Shown here: in pieces, positions 21,309 through 33,170 of the stretch
Layout of the letters: every line of letters starts with the position of its first letter
Position numbering within the stretch: position 1 is the stretch's first letter
Source of the DNA: Gamarada debralockiae
Lineage: Eukaryota > Ascomycota > Leotiomycetes > Helotiales > Hyphodiscaceae
Assembly (NCBI GenBank): GCA_002803225.1
Contig: NXFV01000167.1
Location: 1 to 64,000 of the forward strand
Reading direction: 5' to 3'
DNA: 64,000 bases
The notes under the pieces: model-generated
What the model was told of the DNA's origin: nothing
The model's input: the letters and a program-made list of their open reading frames with translations, nothing else
The model's database searches: none
Position numbers and translations under genes: made by a program

Positions 21309-22846
21309 ATGAGCAACGAACCTCCAAAGAAGCAGTCCATCATGGGCGTGTGAGTTCCCCTTCTTTTCTTGTCCTCTCCATGCTCGTGATCGCGAAAATC
21401 CTTCGTCGAACAATCTCAACCATCGTCATTCAACCTCAATTAAGCTCAATTGACATCTATCAATGGCTCTGAGGTGCCTTCCATACTCTGCCGTCTGGTT
21501 GTCAGCTTTGTTGGTGGCCAATGGCGCTGCGATCGAAAATTTGCTCTACCTCCAAATTACCTTCAAGGACATCAAGCTGACATATTTTTCAACAGTCCTC
21601 CTTTCGTTATCGATTTCATGAGTATGTCTACCGTCCCCAACACATGCAGCCATTATCTACGTTGATATTGATCACCGGAGATGGACTACATAAGATATCA
21701 CCAACTGACTCGCGATAACAGTGGGTGGTGTTTCCGCCGCCGTCTCCAAGACTGCCGCTGCTCCCATTGAACGTGTCAAGCTCTTGATCCAAAACCAGGT
21801 ATGTTTTCCATGCCAATAACTTTTTTCCGGCTCTTTAGACCCTTGCTGGATATCCGTATCGGCTATACCGCTCCTGAGATTGTCGACCACATATGCATCT
21901 CTGATAACATCTGTGTTGGCATTTGACGAGTAGCTAGCTGGCTTTAAATCTACAAAGCTTCATATGAAATTTAGCATTGACTAACCCACTTCCCCCACAG
22001 GATGAGATGCTGAAGTCCGGCCGTCTCGACCGAAAGTACGATGGTATCATGGAGTGCTTCCGCCGAACCGTCGCCACCGAGGGTGTTGCATCGCTGTGGC
22101 GTGGTAACACTGCCAACGTCATCCGTTACTTCCCAACCCAAGCCTTGAACTTCGCTTTCCGTGATACCTATAAGTCCATGTTCGCCTTCAAGAAGGAGCG
22201 TGATGGATACGCAAAGTGGATGGCCGGTAACTTGGCATCTGGTGGTGTATGTAACCCAAATCTCAATCGATTAGACTCCGCTGACGTTTCATAGATGGCC
22301 GGTGCTACTTCACTCCTCTTCGTCTACTCCCTCGATTACGCCCGTACTCGTCTTGCCAATGACAACAAGAACGCCAAGACTGGTGGTGAGCGTCAATTCA
22401 ACGGTCTGATCGATGTCTACAAGAAGACCCTTGCCACTGATGGTATCGCTGGTCTCTACCGTGGTTTCGGACCTTCCGTCGCCGGTATCGTCGTCTATCG
22501 TGGTCTTTACTTCGGTATGTACGACTCGATCAAGCCAGTCGTCCTCGTCGGTCCTCTTGAGGGTAACTTCCTTGCCTCTTTCCTCCTCGGATGGTCTGTC
22601 ACTACTGGTGCTGGTATTGCTTCTTACCCATTGGACACCATCCGTCGTCGTATGATGATGACATCTGGTGAGGCCGTCAAGTACAAGTCTTCCTTCGATG
22701 CTGGTCGCCAAATCATTGCCAAGGAGGGCGTCAAGTCACTCTTCAAGGGCGCTGGTGCCAACATTCTCCGTGGTGTCGCAGGTGCCGGTGTCTTGTCCAT
22801 CTACGATCAAATGCAGGTCTTGATGTTCGGCAAGGCATTCAAGTAG
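21309..22846 (+). CDS. AAC: Mitochondrial ADP/ATP carrier
   Basis: Inner-membrane antiporter exchanging matrix ATP for cytosolic ADP. Five exons (21309-21349, 21596-21621, 21722-21798, 22001-22246, 22295-22846) give 313 residues. Junctions read [25 protein letters not shown] and ASGGMAGATS. The three carrier repeats show their signatures ([27 protein letters not shown]), and the nucleotide-carrier motif RRRMMM stands at about residues 247-252. The first intron is long for this genome (246 nt), followed by a 26-nt exon, an arrangement often seen in highly expressed fungal genes. Codon use is strongly biased to C-ending and GGT/CGT codons, consistent with high expression. Confidence 0.97.
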
Positions 22847-23938
22847 ACGGTGACTCCTGTAGTATAGAGCTGTTGGGAGTGGGAGGGGAAGTTGGTAATA
22901 AGTGGCGGGAGTGGAGTTGGTATACTCAGGGGGTGGCGGAAGTTGTCCCAGACATCCATTGCTAATGGTGTTGAGCAACTTGAAGTAACTGAGGTCTTCC
23001 TTGGCTACTACTGTACTTTATTACCTAGGCAATGGTCCTGATGTGTTTCCCTTTTGCCTTTGCTGCTTGCGCTGGTTCCTTTTTCTACGTGGTCCTTTTC
23101 TCTGCATGGTCCGATAGATTACTGAAGAAGGGGGGTTGGCCAAAATCGAATGGAAACATTCAATCTATATCGTAGTCTACCTACTTTGTGATTTCGCGTG
23201 AGAAACTCTCCCTTCGACCATGTCCAAAGCCGCATCGTTTCCGAGGCGACAAGCCATGCCATGTGCTCTACCATAAGTCTCCTCCCGAGACCTTCTCAAC
23301 CTCTAATTCTCTTTTCAGAACGTGATCTAGCCTATGAAAGGGGAGGAATCGCCAGCTCAGACGTTTCCTTAGTCGAAAGATTTTCGATCTTTTGATCTCA
23401 ATTTGGTGACTTTGTAACTTGTGGGCCTCACAAATGGCACGTGCTGCCTCCCAACAATGATTTTCTCGCCCGCAACCCCTTCGTCGATCATTCAAAGATG
23501 ATGGACACAAATCCTCAGACGAACGAACAACTCTGGTTTCGGCAAGGCCTTTAGAATACCACGTGGAGTCGGAACAAAATAAAATTTCCCAGTCCATGAT
23601 ATCTTCACCCGTCGCAAGCTCACTGGCTGCCAACATTTCAAGAAGCTCTTCACGGCAGAACCCTGCAACCACTTCCACGTCATTGCCATTGTACAGATGG
23701 CTCGATTGAGCTCTGCATGTAACTCTGTACCTACCATATAGGCAATACTATTCGAAGATCTTTTCATTTCTGGCCTCCCATCTGCAAGAGAAGTATCGTC
23801 TCAATTCGTCGCTGTTACATCCATGTATCTTATGAGCTCATGCTCAAGTTTTGTCCTCAATGCTCCTCTTTAAGTCTTTCCCTAGATTTTGCGCAGTGTG
23901 CGATACTGGCTCTCTTTTTTAAGTGATTGAGATTTTGA
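22847..23938. other. 1.1-kb intergenic stretch, no gene accepted
   Basis: Overlapping minus-strand ORFs of 136 and 91 codons (23268-23678, 23492-23767) are present but show no family motif. They could be a decayed gene; I cannot support it. Confidence 0.45.
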
Positions 23939-25981
23939 ATGCGCTCGCTATTAAAGTTCTTGGGTGTTATGATATCTGCGAGACTTGTGCTGTCGAGTCC
24001 AATTGAGGTGGAGAAGAGGGACAATGTCACACTGAAAACCCCTATCGTTGCGGTGCCGAGTGAACACTGGCAGGTATTCCCTATCATTCTCGGATTCGTG
24101 CTGATTGAGAGACAGGGAAGGAGTTGATGGAATATGGTCGACCTTCGAGATTCGAGTCGGTACTCCAGAACAAGTCTACCGAGTGTTACCTGCTACGAGT
24201 TGGCAAGAAACTTGGGTGGTCTATGGACCGGCGGCATCAGTGTGCGATGCCTCTGTAGGAGTCGCCCCGAATTGTCAGGATGCGAGAGGAGGGGTGTTCA
24301 GCAATTTTACATCCACGACTTGGGAACAAGGGAAGCAGTATACGCTGGGTGTGGATACAAATCTTGGGGAATCTGGAGAGGGGCAATACGGTTCGTATGC
24401 CACGTCTGGAATTGGGCAGGATGCTGATATATCGCAGGCTTCGATACTGTGGGATTGGGATATACGAATGATACAGGGCCGACGCTCACACATCAGATTG
24501 TTGCTGCCATCGTTTCCGATACGTTCTGGTTTGGAATGTTAGGACTTGGCTTCCAGCCTACGAACTTCTCTGGATACGGTGATCCGCAACCAAGCTTCTC
24601 AGATACGTTGTATTCCAATGGATCTATATCGAGCATGAGTTGGAGTTATACAGCGGGAGCATACTATCGCCTGAAAAGTGTGTTTGGAAGCTTGATATTT
24701 GGAGGATATGATGCATCGCGCTTCACACCCAACGATGTTGTCTTTACCATGACGGGGGACAATCTGAGGGATATCGTCCTCACGATCCGTTCCATTACGG
24801 CTACCACAACTTCCGGAAACACTACCCTGATGTCCACCCCAGAATTTGCATTCATCGACTCAGTGGTGCCAGAATTATGGCTACCAGTTGAGGTCTGCCA
24901 ACAGTTTGAGAAAGCCTTCGGCATCAGCCTCGATAATACCACTGGAACCTACCTAGTCAACGCGTCAACGCACGAGAATCTCCTAAACCTAAACCCGAAT
25001 ATAACACTTACACTTGGGAACCAAAAGACTGGAGGTCCGACAGTCGATATTGTCCTTCCATACGCGGCGTTCGATCTGAACGTCACAGCCCCTATCTTGC
25101 CGAACTCCTCATCTCTGTATTTCCCGCTCATGCAAGCAACAGATGAATCACAATATACGCTGGGCAGAACGTTCTTGCAAGAAGCATACGTGACGGCTGA
25201 TTACAACTCTCGGACTTTCAACGTCTCCCAATGCATCTTCGACGACACCGCATCTGCACAGGTCATCGCCATTCCCTCGGTCCAACCGGCATCGACAAGA
25301 AATTCCACCACTGGCTCAAGCTCATTTTCACATAGCAAGAAGCTCGCCGGCGGTGTCATAGCAGGAATTGTAATCGGTGCCCTTGCTGGCCTAGCCATCA
25401 TCGGCGCACTTCTCTTCTGCTGCCTCCGCGGCCTCCTCTGTTTCAAGAAACGAGAACCAGCTCGTCCCTTCACACCTGTCCACGAAATTGACACAGGGAA
25501 ATGCATCGAGAAAGGCCAGAGCGCATACTCTCAACAAGCCTCAGCATTTACATCCGAAGTCTCGGGCCAAGATGCCAAAGTCGAGATCCAAGGGAATCCC
25601 ATCATGCATCCGCAGGAACTCGAAGCCGACGTCCCGCTCACGCAAGGCAACAATCCTCCTTATAGAGTTAATGGACCTAGTGATAGCAGTAGGAATACGG
25701 GAATTAGTAGTTTGGGCCCAATTAGAGAACAGAAGACACCGATGGCGGAACTGGATGTTTATGAGAGGGGTCTGGGTGAAGGTGCTGGCCGGGAGGAACA
25801 TATTGTTAGTCCGACGACGCCGCCGGCGACGAGGGATAGTTTGTTTAGGGATAGTATGATGGGAAGGGCGAGAGGGGGCAGTCCGACTGTGAGTAGTCCG
25901 AGTGAGGCGACTTGGAGACCTTCGACGCCGGTGCAGAGGACAGGGACGAGGGGGAGTAGGTTTGAGGAGCGGTGGAGTTAG
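23939..25981 (+). CDS. Aspartic-protease-like membrane protein lacking catalytic motifs
   Basis: Proposed exons 23939-24059, 24121-24390 and 24438-25981 give 644 residues. There is a signal peptide (to about LVLSS), then a pepsin-like domain (FEIRVGTPEQVYRVLPATSWQ, WFGMLGLGFQPTNF, FGSLIFGGYDASRF, YTLGRTFLQEAYVTADY). After a Ser-rich linker comes one transmembrane helix (GVIAGIVIGALAGLAIIGALLF) and a polar cytoplasmic tail. Where active enzymes have DTG, this protein has LPATS and FIDSVVPELW, so it should be inactive. Intron 2 (GTTCGT donor) restores QYGFDTVGLG. The first junction is uncertain: the obvious donor at 24074 does not splice in frame to any AG, and the in-frame alternative (24060/24120) removes the usual SEHWQ motif. 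A one-base lesion here is possible. Confidence 0.75.
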
Positions 25982-27451
25982 GGCGCGGGATTGATACCAG
26001 GTAACGATTTGACATGAGATATGAAATGTCTTTGGGATTTGGGATATCGTACTATACACATTCTTGTTACATATGCAAGCTTTGAGCTGCATTGGTACAT
26101 TCTGGCTATGTGCCAACTGACCATATTGACTGTTACGAAAATACGATCGGGTTGAATGCAAAACTCCAAGTTGTACAATCTCAGCTAATTCATGGAAACG
26201 GCTTGTGGTGGCTACCACTATGAATATGTTCCAAGTTCTTTCACGACTCTGGGAACTCTCAAGGGAATCGGTAGTTTGAACCCTGGAATTTGCCCTGCTC
26301 ACCAATCTCTCGACCACCAATGACCGCTCTCACTTCGTTCAGCCTCATGCTACACACGAGGCTCCAGGTCAGCAAGCCAATCTCATGCTGTGGTACCATG
26401 TTGCAGATCGTTTGGCTTTGTGCGACTGAAAATCTCTAAATTCGACGTACAAGGAATCAATCGAATTCAATTTTTGGTGATTGGCCTGATTTCAGGTTAT
26501 TTCAGTGCTTCAACTCAACTAAGACAATTGTCCCCAAACCTGCATCTGGCGTCTGCAGGACGCCGTGGCATCTCGTCGTTGGGTTGGGCTTTCTGCCTCG
26601 TTCCGTCTAGAAATTTCAATCCAAGTCCCATCTCGAAGATTTTGACAGTTGCTCCGAATATTAACCTTTTATTAACAAGCATCCCAAAATGTTCTTCCAG
26701 GAAAGGAAGGCAGTAGGCTGTCCTCGGTCTTGTCGGAGTGGGTCAATGTTTCCTCTCTCACGTGCAATAGATCGAAACATTTCCCCAACCTCGCGCTTCG
26801 AGAACCCCTCTCTGCAATCTGCAGGTTTGGCACATCGAACCAAGCTGCATCTAGCCGCGCCTCCGCATATTCCGAAGATCCAGTTGGATATCGACAGATA
26901 TTCAAATGCTTTGAGTGGGTACCAACGTGACGCATGCTTTTCGCATCCTTGCACCAAATCCATGTCGCCTCGGTTCAAATGCATCTCCGTCTTTCCCCCG
27001 CAACCCCATCTCCAAATCCAGCTCAGCCTTCCCCAATTCAACTTTTTCTTGCAAGCGACATCCCCACCGTCATAGTTAATAAATAGTTCCTGCCTCACGG
27101 GCGGTCTAAGACGTGTTCGATGACTCGTCCGGTCTCCCCGGAGAAAGGAAGCAGAATGCGGTACGTATTCCATCCACAAGGCTAACCGCTCTTCGTAATT
27201 TGAGTCCGCGTCTGCACGCCATAACTTCCCCTTTGGTCGTATCGAGTATTTTAGATATTTGATTGTTGATCCGAAGTCCGTTTAATTTTTCCAGGTTTTT
27301 TGTATAGTGGACAGCCTTGTGACCATGTGGTAATGGTACAAGAGGAATGAGTGGCCGCTCCTACCACTAGCTTGTACCTTCTCTTTTCTCCTGCTCGTTC
27401 TTCAAACTTCAATCAGTTGGTTTTTATTGAAGTACAATAATTGGAGGGAAG
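25982..27451. other. 1.5-kb intergenic stretch, no gene accepted
   Basis: Contains the 3' end of the protease-like gene and the promoter of the carboxylesterase. A 172-codon minus-strand ORF (26661-27179) is fully overlapped by a 128-codon plus-strand ORF. Neither has motifs. Confidence 0.45.
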
Positions 27452-29322
<1,871 letters not shown>

Positions 29323-30510
29323 GAGTATGGGCGTTATTGAATCACACCATGACTGTATGCTTAGAAGCAGAGATTGCTATAATAGAACCAAGCACGCAAC
29401 CAAAGTTGCCGAAATGCCTCGTTCATCTCATTCCTGACATCGCAGTCATACAGAATCGAATCTAATCTATGAGCAAAGCTTGCGATCTACTCGGGTTTCC
29501 TTCCTTCAATTCAATGCACTATAGAGGGACTTGCCTACTTTGTCCACAGGAACAGGAATCGACGAGAGGGTAGGGACGGTGTTGAGATATCAGGAGTTTG
29601 ATGTAGAGTTTTCAGCTCTGATCTAATACATCGGGCTTACAGACTGAGCGATGCAAATAGTTCGATATCAAGTGATCTCCATGTGAACTTTCATATAATC
29701 AGAGTGTTTTCTTGCGTCCCACGACGGTCGTCCGTTGATAATAAAGGCGTTGACAACGAGAGTTCTGTTGACCCCATGAAATCCTCAAAAGAACTAATCA
29801 CCTAGCTCTTGTTCCTTCAAATTCTATCATTACAGTCTTGCAGCCATTGTACCTTCTAAAGCCACAGAAAAGCAAGTGGATGTACAAGAGGAAACATATA
29901 ATATCAAGTTGTAGCTACACATCTGCGATAAGCTGTCTCCAATTCAACAATTTACTCTACAATTCCCTTCTAGTGCCAGGGAGTTTCGACAACTATAAAA
30001 CACACCCCTTCCCGCCGCCTTTAACTCTCCATCGAAACATTGATGGTAGAGGAGGTTCTCAGAGTAAATATTTCTCGTTTTGGGTGGTTCCACAAGAGCT
30101 AAGAGACATATTGCTAACGCAGCTGATGATGTTCTTGACGAGGTTGATAGAGGAAACTATGTCGCCGGCACTGCATCCGAACGACATCACGTGAGAACCG
30201 CTTTTTTAGGTTATACGGTAGGTATTGGTCATAACAAGGGCTCATGGGCATGATAGTAGGACATGAGAGCTTGGGAATAAAGAAGAGTAAAATTATGAAC
30301 CATCTTTGAGAGCCAGCTCAGCCACCACTTACCGAAGCCACCGATGCTGGCCGTGGATCGCGTACTTCAACTTTCCCCATTCTTTTATTCACTAGTTCTT
30401 TTGAATATTTAGATCTGATACACGGGCTGGAGGGTCTTACTACACTGGCCAGTGACTGCCTGATCTGTATCGTAGGGGTTCGATTATTTGATCACGTGAC
30501 AGAACACCCT
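29323..30510. other. 1.2-kb intergenic stretch, no gene seen
   Basis: A 118-codon ORF (29838-30194) has no signal, domain or repeat and is not accepted. The right end borders the piggyBac-like element. Confidence 0.45.
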
Positions 30511-32561
30511 TATCACCTACGCTGCGGCCCATCGCACGGTATGCCTTATTGCCTGATTTTAAGCTAAGCGAGGCGATTTCGGCCAATTAGGATGCTCTCT
30601 TTTTTGAGAAAAGGAGTCGATTTCTATGAAGTGTGATATATATCAAAACAAGAACCTTCTCTACAAAGCGCAACGTCGCACTGTTTACACCCATATATTG
30701 TTGATTTCCTAATGCTTTCCCGCCCTAAATTCGCTGCAATTTAAGCTAGTGGAGTACGATTGATTGGCTGCTCTCCATACCTCCCGCCTTTACACGCAGC
30801 ACAATCTTTCCGCTTAGCTCTCTTGACGTGTTCATGCTAATGTAAAGGGACTTCTAAATAGTCCTTTTTCGTATGTGAAAATGTATGTTTTCTCATACCC
30901 GGTACATCCTTTCCTATTGACAAAAGAGCTTCGATAATCTAACTACGAAAATCAGCTTGCGAGCGGAAGTTGACCTCTCTTTCCCCCTTGATATCTGAGT
31001 AGCGTGATAATAAGTAACAATTCACAAGTACCGTGATAAGTAACCACTGGTCTAGTGCTTGCCAAGCGCCTCTTTTGATTCGTCGTCTACTAGGGTTTGA
31101 AGAGGCCAGCTGATCTGTTGTGTCTACCTCCAACATGTGATAGTTGTAGTCGTCGTAAAGCACTAGTATCTCTAGTTCTTTCGTAGGTTGATTACTAAAA
31201 GGAGCGCGTGCTGTCTTAGCCTTGGATAAAGAGAGTTTCGGTCGTTTTCGTTCTCGGGTGACCATCTCCATGCTATCATGAACAGTTGACATAGCCAAGG
31301 CAAATGCATTGTCTTTCCAGCTAACTTGTTGTACCTTATTTAATACTGTAGGAATATAAACCACTTTGCCCCACTCTATTTCATTGTTCCCCTTATCATT
31401 CTTCTTCAGATCTACTAGCTCATTAATCACTCCGGAATTCGTCCTGCATGTGCTAGTTGCGCCATAACCCTTCGTCCGTAAGAGCTCCAGAAGCTTTACA
31501 GAGGTAAAGAGATTGTCGATAAACACATAGTATCGAGCCTTGGGTAGCAAGTCAAGAAGAGCCACTACGACAGCCTGTGTTTTGTTCCCTCCTTTTCCAT
31601 CCTTAGACCCCCCTAGCTCAACTAGAGTCTTCACTCCCACAAGGCCATTCTTCTTCCCGGGCATATGCCATTTCCACCCAAGTAAAAAGCCTCGTTGACT
31701 GATATTCCAAGCTTTAATTCTAGTAGGAGTTGGCTTGTTTGGTACTGTGGTTATCTCTAGGGCTCGACTAGTGAAGCGGATAATGGACTCATCTACAGCC
31801 ACCTTACACCTAGGCTGCTAGAGCATTAAATTGACCCTTTGAATATAATCACTTAGGGGTTTAACTTATATAGAAGTTAGTCCTAACTCTCTCCTTTAAA
31901 TGTCTATAAGAATAATAATAAAAGAATTACCCTATCCCATAGATACTGATGTCTAGCTAATACAACCCGATAGCGCATATAAAGCTCATGGAACTGATCC
32001 CGTGACATATATTGTGATATTGGATGGAATGGCTTTGCACTAGAGCTTCTCTAATAGTCAGAAAGCTCGTTCTCTATATGTAATGTCATATATATCTTAA
32101 TTGCAATATAGACATAGATTTCAGAGGGACAGGTAGGGTGCCAAAACCAGGCCCGTGACCTGGGCTTGGATGGGTCTTTAGGCTCGCGTGGGACAGCGTT
32201 TGTAGCCTGGACAATCTGATCGATGATTTCAGTACTGAAATACAATACAAAAAGAGTAATTGGGTCATCGGGAGACGCGTCCGGAGGTAGAGTAATCTCG
32301 AAGTCGAAATCCGGACATTCAAGTGGTTCGAAGTGGTCCCCTCTTTGATGTAGCGGCTTAATGTTTGGGCGTTGTGTACCCTCATCCGTAGGATCAAATT
32401 CAGTGTTTTCTGGCATTTTAAAGAGTGTGTTTTAAGTGTGAAATGGTTGATTTATTGTGGTTGTTTACATGTTTATTGACATTTAGGATTTTGGTGTTCA
32501 TGTCCCTGCACGTTGTTGCCTGAGGCATAACACTGACGTGCGATACGCAGCGTAGGTGATA
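30511..32561 (-). mobile_element. Decayed piggyBac-like DNA transposon
   Basis: A 2.05-kb unit bounded by imperfect terminal inverted repeats of about 35 bp. The left arm (30511-30545) begins TATCACCTACGCTGCG and includes ATCGCACG and TATGCC. The right arm (32524-32561) is its inverse. It encloses a transposase relic on the minus strand. The expected TTAA duplication is not recognisable at either edge, probably because of decay. Sequence around it is AT-rich and contains no other gene. Confidence 0.8.
30939..32416 (-). pseudogene. PiggyBac transposase (DDE_Tnp_1_7), broken
   Basis: The open C-terminal part (31802-30939, 287 residues) carries the catalytic framework of the piggyBac family: KVAVDESIIRF, the strand YYVFIDNLFTSVKLLELL, and VDTTDQLASSNP near the end. 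The N-terminal part (32416-32051, MPENTEFDPTDEG then WFWHPTCPSEIYVYIAIKIYM) is open up to a TAG, and the sequence beyond (MSRDQFHELYMRYRVV) continues it. At least two in-frame stops (32053-32051 and 31820-31818) are TAG codons, the second where LMLWQPRCKVAVDES is expected. An AT-rich intron-like stretch lies near 31920. The three catalytic acidic residues still appear present. Confidence 0.85.
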
Positions 32562-33170
32562 CAAGCTTCTCTTCTTCCCTCCTTAGCTTAGAATTCTTTA
32601 GTATACCAATTTCACTTGGCTATAGCCTGTGATTTGTGATCGTCATAAGATGGGTCTTAAGTATGCGGCACGTAGATAGGGTAGGCCTGGCTGAGCCAAG
32701 GCGGCGCTTAGTCACGTGAGCAGGAAGGTTGGAAGTGACGAGGTTTCGACGGTATAGCACGGGTTCTGCTTTTTTCTACACGTAGTAGTTATATCTGTTA
32801 ACTATGCCTTGACTGCTTTTTTGTTGAGCTTTAATCAACTAATAACTTCTATCGTTAATAGGGGAGCTGGCGGTAGGGTAGTCAAGGGCCGGCGAAGTGC
32901 CTACTGCAGATGCTGAGCTTGTGAGTAAACCAGGTTTCTGTTTGGATCCCTGCAGCTTTTTGGACTTCTTTAGTGAAAGTAAATTTTCTGTTGTCGAGCT
33001 CTATATCTTTGTCGATATTCTTTGCGTGGCCGAATGTCGTGGTAAAAGGAAGCAAAAAGATCAGAGGCTTGGTTTTGAGTACGGTTGTATATTCATCCTA
33101 CCTACGTTCCCATCTCCGCTATTGAAACCCATATATGATACACCCTAAATTATATACAAGAATTCAACAA
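32562..33170. other. Intergenic, no gene seen
   Basis: Between the piggyBac-like element and the membrane-protein gene. One 83-codon ORF without features. Confidence 0.5.

Noticed and set aside
25541..26320. 259-codon minus-strand ORF
   Set aside because: Antisense to the tail of the protease-like gene. Low-complexity Arg/Thr/Pro composition mirrors that gene's tail.
26661..27179. 172-codon minus-strand ORF
   Set aside because: Fully overlapped by plus-strand ORFs, with no domain, signal or intron context. Likely chance.
29838..30194. 118-codon plus-strand ORF
   Set aside because: No homology-like features, and isolated between an esterase and a transposon relic.
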